Assembly (NCBI RefSeq): GCF_000716435.1
Contig: NZ_JNWO01000026.1
Location: 39,855-103,854, forward strand
Direction of reading: 5' to 3'
DNA: 64,000 bases
DNA from: Streptomyces xylophagus
GTDB taxonomy: Bacteria > Actinomycetota > Actinomycetes > Streptomycetales > Streptomycetaceae
Below, piece after piece: positions 42,221 to 51,147 of this stretch. The notes beneath the pieces are model-generated. The model was not told where the DNA came from and made no database searches. It saw only the letters and a list, made by a program, of their open reading frames with translations. Numbering within the stretch: the first letter of the stretch is position 1; every line of letters starts with the position of its first letter. The position numbers and the translations under genes are program-made.

Positions 42221-45067
42221 GTGACCGCACAAACGCCGCCTACGCCGCCTTTCCGCGACCCGCAGCTGCCGTTCGCGAAGCGCATCGACGATCTGCTGGC
42301 ACGGCTCACCCTCGACGAGAAGGTCGGGTTTCTGCACCAGTACGCACCCGCCGTGGAGCGCCTGGGCGTCGCCGCGTTCCGCACCGGCCAGGAGGCCCTG
42401 CACGGCGTCGCATGGATGGGCCCGGCGACGGTCTTCCCCCAGGCGGTGGGCCTGGGCGCGACCTGGAACGAGGATCTCGTACGGCGGATCGGCGACGCGG
42501 TGTCCAAGGAGGCCCGCGCGATGCGCGCCCGCGACGACCGCGTCGGCCTCAACGTGTGGTCCCCCACCGTGAACCTGCTGCGCCACCCGCTGTGGGGCCG
42601 TAACGAGGAGGGCTACTCGGAGGACCCGAAGCTGACCTCGGCGATCGCCACCGCGTACACGCGCGGCCTGCGCGGCGACCACCCGACGTATTGGCGCACG
42701 GCCCCCGTCCTCAAGCACTGGCTGGCCCACAACAACGAGACGGGCCGCGACGTCTCGTCCTCTTCCGTCCGTCCGCGCGTGCTGTACGAGTACGACCTGC
42801 GCGCGTTCCGCGAGACGGTCGAGGCGGGCGCGGTGGCGGGCGTGATGCCGGCCTACAACCTGGTCAACGGCCGCCCCAACCACGTCTCGCCGTATCTGCG
42901 CGAGCACCTGCGCACCTGGACCGACGAGAACCTCCTCGTCTGCTCGGACGCGGGCGCGCCCTCCAACCTGGTCGACTCCGAGCACTACTTCGACACCCAC
43001 GAGGAGGCGACGGCGGCTTCGCTGCTGTCCGGCGTGGACAGCTTCACCGACCACGGCACGGACGGTTCGACGATCGTGGCGCGCGTCCAAGGTGCCCTGG
43101 ATCAGGGGCTGTTGACCGAGGCCGACATCGACACGGCGGTACGCCGTCAGCTCTCGGTCCGGTTCCGGCTCGGCGAGTTCGACCCGGCACACGACCCGCA
43201 CGCCGGCAGCAAGGACTTCGACACCCCGGCGCACCGGGCCCTCGCCCAGGAGGCCGCCGAACAGGCGGTCGTCCTCCTCAAGAACGACGGCGACCTGCTG
43301 CCCCTCGCCCACGACACCCGCCTCGCCGTCGTCGGTCTGCTCGCGGACGAGTGCAAACTCGACTGGTACAGCGGCACGTTGATCCACCGCTCGACTCCGC
43401 TGGAGGGCCTGTACGAGCGGTTCGGCGCGGAGCGCGTCGAGTTCGCGGAGGGCGTGGACCGGGTCAGGTTGCGGACATCCCAAGGCGCCTTCCTGCACGT
43501 GCCGTTGACGGACGTGTCCGTCGAAGTGCGCGGCGCCGAGGGCGCGTTGGACCCCGCCCTGCTCGCGGGCCGCACCGACCTCCCGCCACTCACCACCGAC
43601 GCCGCCGGCACCGAACTCGCGCTCGTCGACTGGGGCGACGGCGTCCTCACCCTCCGCGCCCCCGACGGCCGTTACCTCTCGGTCGCCGAGGACGGCTATG
43701 TGCGCGCCTCCGCGGACCAGCCCGGAGGCTGGGTCGTCCAGGAGACATTCCGTCTGGAACCCCACGAGAACGGTCACCTCCTGCTGCACGTCGGTACGGG
43801 TCGCCACGTCTCTGTCGCCGCCGACGGCGTGAAGGTTGCCGAAGAAGGCGGGGAAGTTCTCGAGCTGCTGGTCGCCGAGCGCGGCGAGGACGCGGTGGCC
43901 CGGGCCGCGGAGGCGGCGGACGTGGTGCTCGTCGTCGCGGGCAACGACCCGCACATCAACGGCCGCGAGACCGAGGACCGTACGACACTCCAACTCCCCG
44001 CCCACCAGCAGCGCCTGCTGCGCGCGGCCCGGGCGGCGAACCCCAAGACGGCCCTGGCACTGGTCTCCGCGTACCCGTACACGGTCGACCCCGCCGACCT
44101 CCCCGGCCTCCCCGCGATCCTGTGGACCGCCCACGGCGGCCAGGCTGCGGGCACGGCTCTGGCCCGCGTCCTCGCCGGAGACGTCTCCCCGGCGGGCCGC
44201 CTCCCCCAGACCTGGTACGCCGCCGACACCGACCTGCCCGACCTCCTCGACTACGACGTGATCGGCGGCCGGCAGACCTACCTCTACTTCGAGGGCACCC
44301 CGCTGTTCCCGTTCGGCCACGGCCTGTCGTACGCGACCTTCTCCTACGACGACCTGACCGTCCGGGTCGAACTCGGCGCGGTGCAGGTGCAGTTCACGGT
44401 CACCAACACGGGCGATGTGACGGCCGACGAGGTCGCACAGCTGTACACGCACGCCGCCGACCCGTCGGTCCCGCGCCCGCGCCGCGAACTGACCGCACAC
44501 CGTCGCGTGACACTCGCCCCGGGCGAGCGGGCGGAACTCTCCTTCGAAGTCCCCTTCCACGCCTTCGAGTTCTGGGATGTGGCGCGAGGCGGCCGACGCC
44601 TGGAACCCGGCCCGTACGACCTCCTCGTCGGCGCCTCCAGCGAGGACATCCGCCTGCGTACGACGGTGACGCTCACCGGTGAACCCGCCGCACCCCGTGA
44701 TCTCCTCCAACAGGGCCTGACCGCAGCCGACTTCGACGAACTGTCGGGCGGCGAGATCGTCGACCGGACAAAGACGGCGGGCGACGCGGTGACTCCGGCG
44801 GGCGGCGGCACGGCCGAACTGGTCTACCGGCACTGCGACTTCGGCGCCGGTGTGACGGAGGTGACCGTGGAGGTGGCGGGCGAGGGGGTCGTAGAACTGT
44901 CCCTGGACGGCGGCCCGTCACTCGCCGAACTCGCCCTGCCCGCACCCGCATCGGGCCCCTACGACTACACCATCCTCGGCGCCGGGATCGTCGCCGATGG
45001 TGTGCACGATGTGCACCTCAGGCTGCGCGGCCCGCTGCGGCTCGCGCGCGTCGGCTTCTCCGGCTGA
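42221..45067 (+). CDS. Glycoside hydrolase family 3 beta-glucosidase/xylosidase with an inserted beta-rich domain
   Basis: A 948-residue leaderless GH3 enzyme. The N-terminal barrel includes TLDEKVGFLHQYAP and the nucleophile segment LLVCSDAGAPSN (Asp243). The C-terminal alpha/beta sandwich includes VVLLKNDGDLLPLA and VAGNDPHINGRETEDR, followed by a fibronectin-like domain (FGHGLSYATFSYDD). Between these is a ~130-residue beta-rich insertion with repeats such as DGRYLSVAEDGYVRAS and TGRHVSVAADGVKVAE, fascin/beta-trefoil-like. In context it would trim the glucan backbone after GH31 exposes it. Beta-xylosidase or arabinofuranosidase activity is also possible. The GTG at 42221 has AAGGGGA 7 bases upstream. 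Confidence 0.88.
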   Translation: MTAQTPPTPPFRDPQLPFAKRIDDLLARLTLDEKVGFLHQYAPAVERLGVAAFRTGQEALHGVAWMGPATVFPQAVGLGATWNEDLVRRIGDAVSKEARAMRARDDRVGLNVWSPTVNLLRHPLWGRNEEGYSEDPKLTSAIATAYTRGLRGDHPTYWRTAPVLKHWLAHNNETGRDVSSSSVRPRVLYEYDLRAFRETVEAGAVAGVMPAYNLVNGRPNHVSPYLREHLRTWTDENLLVCSDAGAPSNLVDSEHYFDTHEEATAASLLSGVDSFTDHGTDGSTIVARVQGALDQGLLTEADIDTAVRRQLSVRFRLGEFDPAHDPHAGSKDFDTPAHRALAQEAAEQAVVLLKNDGDLLPLAHDTRLAVVGLLADECKLDWYSGTLIHRSTPLEGLYERFGAERVEFAEGVDRVRLRTSQGAFLHVPLTDVSVEVRGAEGALDPALLAGRTDLPPLTTDAAGTELALVDWGDGVLTLRAPDGRYLSVAEDGYVRASADQPGGWVVQETFRLEPHENGHLLLHVGTGRHVSVAADGVKVAEEGGEVLELLVAERGEDAVARAAEAADVVLVVAGNDPHINGRETEDRTTLQLPAHQQRLLRAARAANPKTALALVSAYPYTVDPADLPGLPAILWTAHGGQAAGTALARVLAGDVSPAGRLPQTWYAADTDLPDLLDYDVIGGRQTYLYFEGTPLFPFGHGLSYATFSYDDLTVRVELGAVQVQFTVTNTGDVTADEVAQLYTHAADPSVPRPRRELTAHRRVTLAPGERAELSFEVPFHAFEFWDVARGGRRLEPGPYDLLVGASSEDIRLRTTVTLTGEPAAPRDLLQQGLTAADFDELSGGEIVDRTKTAGDAVTPAGGGTAELVYRHCDFGAGVTEVTVEVAGEGVVELSLDGGPSLAELALPAPASGPYDYTILGAGIVADGVHDVHLRLRGPLRLARVGFSG

Positions 45068-45090
45068 GGGTCCGGAGGGGTCGACGCATA

Positions 45091-45132
45091 GAAGGGGCCC
45101 GGCACCGGAAGGCATCGGTGCCGGGCCCCTTC
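45091..45132. terminator. Bidirectional terminator between GH3 and an aldehyde dehydrogenase
   Basis: GAAGGGGCCCGGCACCG (45091-45107) pairs perfectly with CGGTGCCGGGCCCCTTC (45116-45132) around an 8-base loop, giving a 17-bp stem. It lies between two convergent genes. The 45 bases that follow, to 45178, are locally AT-rich but contain nothing I recognise. Confidence 0.9.
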
Positions 45133-45188
45133 GAGAAGGCTATATGAAAATGGATCCCATTAGCTAGAGCTGCTCGGTGAGAGAACGG

Positions 45189-46634
45189 TCAGAGCGCGAG
45201 CCCTGTGAGCACCAGCACCCGCTCGTAGGTGTAGTCGTCCATCGCGAACTTCACGCCCTCGCGGCCGACGCCGGACTGCTTGGCGCCGCCGTACGGCATC
45301 TGGTCGGCGCGGTAGGACGGGACGTCGCCGATCACGACTCCGCCGACCTCGAGCGCGCGGTGGGCGCGGAAGGCGACCTGCACGTCGTGGGTGAACACCC
45401 CTGCCTGGAGGCCGTACTTGGAGTCGTTGGCGGCGGCGAAGGCGGCTGCTTCACCGTCCACCTTCGTCACGGTCAGGACCGGTCCAAAGACCTCCTCGCA
45501 GGAGATCGTCGTGTCGGCCGGTACGTCCGTCAGCACGGTCGGCGCGTACGAGGCGCCGTCGCGCTTGCCGCCGGTGAGAAGAGTGGCGCCGGCGTCGACG
45601 GCCTCCTGGACCCACGACTCGACGCGCTGCGCTGCGGCCTCGCTGACCAGCGGACCGACATCGGTCTTGGGGTCGGACGGGTCGCCGGTGACCTGGGCCT
45701 CCACCGCCGCGACGATGCGCGGGAGCAGCCGGTCGTAGACGGCCGCGTCGACGATGACCCGCTGCACGGAGATGCAGGACTGGCCGCCCTGGTAGTTGGA
45801 GAAGGTGGCGATGCGGGTCGCGGCCCAGTCGAGGTCGGCGTCGGAGGAGTAGTCCCCGAGGACGACGGCCGCGCCGTTGCCGCCCAGCTCCAGGGTGCAG
45901 TGCTTGCGCGGCACCGAGTCCATGATCGCGTAGCCGACCTTCTCCGAACCGGTGAAGGAGATCACCGGCAGCCGCTCGTCCTGGACGAGGGCGGGCATGT
46001 GGTCGTTGGCGACCGGGAGGATGCTCCACGAACCGGCGGGCAGTTCGGTCTCGGCGAGCAGGTCGCCGATGATCAGGCCGGAGAGCGGGGTGGCCGGGGC
46101 CGGCTTGAGGATGATCGGCACGCCGGCCGCGATCGCGGGGGCGATCTTGTGGGCGCACAGGTTCAGCGGGAAGTTGAAGGGCGCGATGCCGAGGACGACG
46201 CCCTTCGGGAAGCGCCGGGTGAGGGCGAGCCGGCCCTGGCCGCCGGCGTCGGTGTCGAGGCGCTGGGCCTCGCCGCCGTTGAAGCGCCGGGCCTCCTCGG
46301 CGGCGAACCGGAACACGGACACGGCCCGGCCGACTTCACCACGCGCCCACTTGATCGGCTTGCCGTTCTCGGCGGAGATGAGCTGCGCGATCTCCTCGGT
46401 GCGCTCGACGAGACGTCGGCTGACGTGGTCGAGGGCGGCGGCGCGGACGTGGGCGGGGGTCGCGGCGAACTCGTCCCGTACGGCGTACGCGGCGGCCACC
46501 GCCTCCTCGACCTGGGCGTCGGTCGGCACGGTGACCTTGCCGACGAGACGTCCGTCCCACGGGGAGGTGACGTCGAAGGTGTCCTCGCCGGTGGCCTGGC
46601 GGCCGGCGAGCCAGAAGGCGTGGGTGGAAGTCAT
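45189..46634 (-). CDS. NAD(P)-dependent aldehyde dehydrogenase, probably in GABA/polyamine breakdown
   Basis: A 481-residue class-3-fold enzyme. Cofactor and catalytic motifs are present: APFNFPLNLCAHKIAPAI, FTGSEKVGYAI, LELGGNGAAVVL and the catalytic Cys287 in GGQSCISVQ. Its position beside a PucR-type regulator and close to gabT suggests oxidation of succinate semialdehyde or a related aldehyde, though its sequence is also compatible with other small aldehydes. The ATG is at 46634. The 145 bases upstream hold an inverted repeat GTAGTG (46721-46726)/CACTAC (46741-46746) that could be an operator. Confidence 0.85.
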   Translation of the reverse strand: MTSTHAFWLAGRQATGEDTFDVTSPWDGRLVGKVTVPTDAQVEEAVAAAYAVRDEFAATPAHVRAAALDHVSRRLVERTEEIAQLISAENGKPIKWARGEVGRAVSVFRFAAEEARRFNGGEAQRLDTDAGGQGRLALTRRFPKGVVLGIAPFNFPLNLCAHKIAPAIAAGVPIILKPAPATPLSGLIIGDLLAETELPAGSWSILPVANDHMPALVQDERLPVISFTGSEKVGYAIMDSVPRKHCTLELGGNGAAVVLGDYSSDADLDWAATRIATFSNYQGGQSCISVQRVIVDAAVYDRLLPRIVAAVEAQVTGDPSDPKTDVGPLVSEAAAQRVESWVQEAVDAGATLLTGGKRDGASYAPTVLTDVPADTTISCEEVFGPVLTVTKVDGEAAAFAAANDSKYGLQAGVFTHDVQVAFRAHRALEVGGVVIGDVPSYRADQMPYGGAKQSGVGREGVKFAMDDYTYERVLVLTGLAL

Positions 46635-46779
46635 GTCCCGGCCCTTCCGCGTTGGGGGTGGTCTTGGGGCTACTCGGTCAACCGTAGGGGCGGGAGCACT
46701 GCGGTGCGTTTAGCCGAGACGTAGTGGTGCCGGACGGGAACACTACAGTTCGGCAGGGGCCGCTATTCGGCTGCGGCCG

Positions 46780-48363
46780 TCACTCCGCCGCGGCCGTCGC
46801 CTTCAACGCCAGCCACAGCTCCATCCGTACGTCCGGATCGTCGAGCGACCGCCCGAGGATCTCCTCGACCCGCCGCATCCGGTACCGCAACGTGTGCCGG
46901 TGCACTCCGAGGTCGGCCGCCGCCGCGTCCCACTGGCCGTGCCGGGACAGCCACGCCCGCAGCGAGGCGACGAGATCGCCCCGGCCGGTCGCGTCGTGCT
47001 CGGAGAGCGGCCGTAGCAACCCGTCGGCGAAGGCCCGCACCGCGTCGTCGGCGAGCAGCGGCAGCACGGACCCGGCGGCGAGCTGCTCGTGCTCGACGAA
47101 CACCCGCCCGCGCCTGCGGGCCACGGACAGCGCCTGCTCGGCCTGCTTGTAGGCGGCCGCCGCGGCGATGGGCCCGGCCGGTGCCGAGAGCCCCACGACC
47201 AGTTCGTCGTTCTCGCCCTGCTCCCGCCCGTCCGAAGAGGCACGCTCGGCCTCCAGCACCGCCGCGTACTCCCCGCACGCCTCGACCGCCGCGCCCCCGT
47301 CCAAGGCCAGCACCACCAGCCGTTCCGGCCCTTCCGGTACGACGAGCACGGTCTCCCCGGACCGCGCCGCCGCCGACTCGACGACCTCGGCGAGCCCGCC
47401 CAGGGGATCGCTGCCCGCTGCGGCCGACTCCCCCACGATCACCCGGAACGGCGCGTCGAGGAGCCCGCCGTACAACTCCCCGGCGACCGCCCGCGCGTGA
47501 TCCGGGTGCCCGGCGAGCAGCAGCCGCAGCACCGCCGCCCCGATCCGCTGCTCGGCGGCCTGCAGGGACTGCGAGCGTTCCGTGGTGAGGGTCAGGAGCG
47601 CGATCGCGGAGTGCACGGCGTACCGCTCCGCCGTCCCCAGCGCGGATTCCGTCCCCACGGCGAGCGCGGCGCGCGGGCGGCGTCCGGTTCCGAGGGTGTG
47701 CAGTTCGACCCGGTCCTCGTTGTCCGGCCCGCCCACCACGGACGAGGCGGGCGCGGGCCGGTCCCGGAGCCGTTCGACGTCGGCGGTGAGCCTGGCGGCC
47801 CGGCGGCCGGCCCACTCCGGTGCGGTGGCGACGACGGCTCCGGACGCGTCGTAGAGCGCGGCCCATCCGTCGACCTGCGCGGCGAGCGCGCCGAGCAGCC
47901 CCTCCGGGCCGTCGGTGAGGGCCTGCTTGGTGAGCTCGCGCTGCGCGGCGAAACCGGCGGTCACGGCCCGGTACTGGTCGGCGGCGATCGCGGCGGAGAC
48001 GGCCTTGCTGATCGCGAGGAAGGGGGTCCGCCGGGGCACTTCGAGCAGCGGCAGCCCCTCCTCCTCCGCGGTGTCGACCAGCACCTTCGGAATCTCGTCG
48101 TAGTTGACCCCGACGGCGAACCCGAGCCCGACGACCCCGGCCCCCACCAGCCGCTTCACATACCGCCGCATGGCCTTGGGATCCTCCGCGTCCAACTTCA
48201 ACGCGGTGATCAGCAGCAGCTCCCCGCCCTCCATGTACGGCACCGGGTCCGCCAGCTCACTGACATGCGCCCACCGGACGGGCACGTCCAGGCGGTCCTC
48301 GCCGGCGCGCACGGTGAGCTTGAGCGCGGAGTGGTGGACGAGGGAGGCGAGCGTGGGGGGCAT
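46780..48363 (-). CDS. PucR-family transcriptional regulator
   Basis: A 527-residue regulator. The N-terminal PucR domain contains VPVRWAHVSELADPVPYMEGGELLLITAL, a central GGDEF-like/ligand region follows, and the C-terminal HTH_30 domain reads RAWLSRHGQWDAAAADLGVHRHTLRYRMRRVEE. Known of the family: PucR proteins activate purine, amino-acid or GABA catabolism. Here it sits between an aldehyde dehydrogenase and the gabT region, so GABA or polyamine control is the natural inference. The ATG at 48363 is preferred over an upstream start at 48393. Confidence 0.88.
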   Translation of the reverse strand: MPPTLASLVHHSALKLTVRAGEDRLDVPVRWAHVSELADPVPYMEGGELLLITALKLDAEDPKAMRRYVKRLVGAGVVGLGFAVGVNYDEIPKVLVDTAEEEGLPLLEVPRRTPFLAISKAVSAAIAADQYRAVTAGFAAQRELTKQALTDGPEGLLGALAAQVDGWAALYDASGAVVATAPEWAGRRAARLTADVERLRDRPAPASSVVGGPDNEDRVELHTLGTGRRPRAALAVGTESALGTAERYAVHSAIALLTLTTERSQSLQAAEQRIGAAVLRLLLAGHPDHARAVAGELYGGLLDAPFRVIVGESAAAGSDPLGGLAEVVESAAARSGETVLVVPEGPERLVVLALDGGAAVEACGEYAAVLEAERASSDGREQGENDELVVGLSAPAGPIAAAAAYKQAEQALSVARRRGRVFVEHEQLAAGSVLPLLADDAVRAFADGLLRPLSEHDATGRGDLVASLRAWLSRHGQWDAAAADLGVHRHTLRYRMRRVEEILGRSLDDPDVRMELWLALKATAAAE

Positions 48364-48485
48364 GGGGCCTTCAGGTCGAAGAGGATCAGGCACAGGCGAT
48401 CATTGCGATCTTTTGGCCGTCGCGTATGAACGACCTGTGCCGATTCTGCCTCACCGTATGGTCGGGCCGTACCTGTTTGTCCGGT

Positions 48486-50900
48486 TCAGGGGGTGGGGGT
48501 GCGGAGGTCGACCAGCGACGGTGGAGCGTGCTCGCCGTCGACCGTGGTCAGCGACAGCACGGCGTGCCCCGGCGGCACCTCGTGTGCCAGTTGGGACGCC
48601 GACCACCGCTCCCGCTCGATCTGCCGTACGGTCACCGCCTGCGTCGTCACCGCCCGGCCCGTCACCAGCTTGCGCAGGGCGTGGATGGCCCGGGTCATCG
48701 GCTGGTCCGCGAAGACGGTGTGCTGGGCGACGTCCGTGGTCTCCACCCACTCGGTGCCCCAGGCGTGCGCGAAGCGACTGCCGTCCCAGGTCGTGACTCC
48801 GGAGAAGGCCATCCGGCAGCCGACCGCCCCGTGCAGCGGTCCGTGCAGTGCCTCGGGAACGTCGCCGAGCGTGCGCAGGGCAAGGACCACGCCCGCGTTC
48901 TGGGAGCGCAGCCGCTGCATGCGCCGTACCGACTCGGTGGTCACCGTGCCGGTGGCGTCGTCGAGGACGAGACAGGCGAAGTGACGGCGACCGGTGTCGT
49001 GCACGACGTGGTCGAACTGGGCCAGGATCAGCCGGGTGATCAGCCGGGAGGCCTCCTCGTGGCCATGGGCCGGCACGTCGATGCGGACGCGCAGGGGGTG
49101 GTGGGCGACGGCGCGCAGGGAGAACGGCCGGGCGGCCGCGTCGCCCGTGGCGAAGAACTCCGCGAACACGGGCCGGTCCAGCAGCGCGAGCCGGTCGGCG
49201 AGCACCGGGCCCGGGTCCGCCGCGCCACCGGTCTGCCGGGCACGGGCGTCGAGATCCCGGCGCAACCCGGCGTGCTCCGGCGCCGACAGCGCCTGGCGCA
49301 GGGTGGCGAGCTCCGTCGGCTCGCCCTCCAGGAGTTCCCGCAGCACCGGCAGGGACGGGAAGGTGCCGTGCACCGCCCGATACGGCCCGAGGAGTTGGGC
49401 GAGTGCCGTCGCGGCCCGCTGGGCACCGACGGTGTCGAGGTCTCCGACCAGTGCCTCGGCAAGGAATCCGGCGGCCGCGTCGGGGTCGGTCGAGTCGGCG
49501 TACGGATCCAGGTCGTAGACGGAGGCGGGGTCGCCGATCCGCACCACGACGTCGAACGCCGAGTCCGGGCCGAGCGGGGTGCCGGCCGCGCAGACCACCA
49601 CGACGGCACACTGTCCGGTCAGCGCCCGCAGGGCCAGGGACTCTACGACCGGGGCGACCACGTGCCTGGTCTTGCCGGAGCCGGACGGCCCCACGACGAG
49701 GAGCGAGGTGCCGAGCGCGTCGGGGCCGAGAGCGGTACCCGCGCCGCGGTAGGCCGACGGCGTACGGTCCCCGGCGGTCCACTGGCCGATGCGCACCTGT
49801 CCTTCGAGTACGTCGTGCCGTGCGGCACGGCCGGGCAGGTCCCGGGCGCCCGACGGGTGGACCCAGGCCGCCGCCCCGTTGCGCAGCACCGTGTCGGTGA
49901 AGGCGACCAGCCGTGCCTCCTTGCGGGCGGTTTCCCACGCGTGCCCGACCCGGGCGCAGTCCACGTCGTTCATACGGCCCGTGAGTACTTCGGCGGTGAG
50001 CAGCTCCGCCGCCTCGTACTGGCCCGCCTCCCGCAGTTCGGGCCACTGGGCGGGCGGAAGGGCGGAGGGCGTGGGCTTGGCGTCGGCCGCTTCCGTGTGG
50101 TTGCGCGCGGCGAGCCGTTCCTTCGCGAGCGTCCACCAGCCGCCGAGGCGGGCGAAGGGCCACAGGACCGCCACGGTGATGAGGCCGTACAGGGTGTCGG
50201 TGAAGAGCACCGACCCGAAGAGACCGTAGCCGCCGGAGATCAGGACGATGAGGGAGAACAGGGGGTCCTGGACCGGCAAGGCGTTCCAGCCGGCGCCGAA
50301 GGCGTTGGGGAACACGAAGCTCAGCGCGACCAGGCCGCCGACGGCCGCCAGCAGAGCGCGAACGGGCTGTGGGCGACCGCCGATGACGTGGCGGGCGCCG
50401 TCGAGCCAGCCGCCCAGCCTGACGACGGCATAGACGAGCAGGGCGAAGAAGACACCGTCGTAGACGCTGATGGCCTCTGCGCCTTTGTACCCCTTGGGAG
50501 ACGTGGTGCCGGCCCACCACCAGTCGTTCGGGGTGAACAGCTTGAGCACGACCCATTGGTACGGAACTGCGCCGTGGCGCCAGAAGGACCACAGGATCAG
50601 CGCCACCACCAGGGGGATCAGCAGACCGAGGATCGCGACCGGCGAGAGCCGCGCCGAGGCCCGATCGGCCTTGGGCGGCCGATATCCGTAGCGCCAGATG
50701 CCGGGTCCGGCGGCCGGGCGGGGCTCGTTCAGCCAGTCGGCGACGGCCGGGCCGAACCTCGGTGGCTGTTCGGGCGGGGGTGTCGTACCCGGTGTCCGCG
50801 CAGGCCGCGGCGGCATGGCCGGTACCTCCGGCGGCCCCGCCGGACGCGGCACAGGATTGGCCTGTGTGTGTCGCGCGTCCCGCGTCCCGTCGCTGTCCAT
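48486..50900 (-). CDS. VirD4/TraG-like membrane ATPase of unknown role
   Basis: An 804-residue protein. A Pro-rich cytoplasmic N-terminus (about 80 residues) is followed by four hydrophobic segments (VAILGLLIPLVVALILW, VFFALLVYAVVRLGGW, ALLAAVGGLVALSFVFP, SLIVLISGGYGLFGSVLF). A large P-loop ATPase domain comes next: Walker A VVGPSGSGKTRHVVAPV near residue 404, Walker B FACLVLDDATG near 644, and a RLRSQNAGVVLALRTLGDVPE sensor-like block. This architecture resembles type IV secretion coupling proteins, but no relaxase, VirB or other transfer gene is nearby. Divergent from gabT. It may act in DNA or protein movement at the membrane; I cannot say which. The ATG at 50900 is chosen. Confidence 0.8.
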   Translation of the reverse strand: MDSDGTRDARHTQANPVPRPAGPPEVPAMPPRPARTPGTTPPPEQPPRFGPAVADWLNEPRPAAGPGIWRYGYRPPKADRASARLSPVAILGLLIPLVVALILWSFWRHGAVPYQWVVLKLFTPNDWWWAGTTSPKGYKGAEAISVYDGVFFALLVYAVVRLGGWLDGARHVIGGRPQPVRALLAAVGGLVALSFVFPNAFGAGWNALPVQDPLFSLIVLISGGYGLFGSVLFTDTLYGLITVAVLWPFARLGGWWTLAKERLAARNHTEAADAKPTPSALPPAQWPELREAGQYEAAELLTAEVLTGRMNDVDCARVGHAWETARKEARLVAFTDTVLRNGAAAWVHPSGARDLPGRAARHDVLEGQVRIGQWTAGDRTPSAYRGAGTALGPDALGTSLLVVGPSGSGKTRHVVAPVVESLALRALTGQCAVVVVCAAGTPLGPDSAFDVVVRIGDPASVYDLDPYADSTDPDAAAGFLAEALVGDLDTVGAQRAATALAQLLGPYRAVHGTFPSLPVLRELLEGEPTELATLRQALSAPEHAGLRRDLDARARQTGGAADPGPVLADRLALLDRPVFAEFFATGDAAARPFSLRAVAHHPLRVRIDVPAHGHEEASRLITRLILAQFDHVVHDTGRRHFACLVLDDATGTVTTESVRRMQRLRSQNAGVVLALRTLGDVPEALHGPLHGAVGCRMAFSGVTTWDGSRFAHAWGTEWVETTDVAQHTVFADQPMTRAIHALRKLVTGRAVTTQAVTVRQIERERWSASQLAHEVPPGHAVLSLTTVDGEHAPPSLVDLRTPTP

Positions 50901-51147
50901 CGCCCTCGCCCCTTGACCAGCCGTTCCGTACACCGTCAGCGAGTCAATCTAACGCGCCCGCAAGGGGAGTTCACCGCTTACGCGGCCGCACCGGCCCACT
51001 CCCCTGATCGGCTCGCCATGTCCACCACGGACAAGCCGGCCCGCCGACACCGCCCACATGGAGCATGCCCACCCCCGGTCACCCGCCCTAGCCTGCGAGA
51101 AAGGAAGAAAGAAGAAAAGCGTCCGCACCACCCCCCAGGAGCCCCTC
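50901..51147. promoter_or_regulatory. Divergent region between the VirD4-like ATPase gene and gabT
   Basis: These 247 bases contain no convincing gene. CAGGAG precedes the gabT ATG. A purine-rich run (GAAAGGAAGAAAGAAGAAAA) lies in the gabT leader near 51099-51119. I could not find a clear palindromic operator or promoter boxes. Confidence 0.35.

Noticed and set aside
42038..44833. Long minus-strand frame opposite the GH3 gene
   Set aside because: The GH3 reading has catalytic motifs and a ribosome binding site. The opposite frame is Arg/Val/Asp-rich without domains and is an antisense shadow.
45133..45188. AT-rich patch after the GH3 terminator as a possible tRNA or att site
   Set aside because: It is too short for a tRNA, shows no cloverleaf or direct repeat with another site, and no integrase is nearby.
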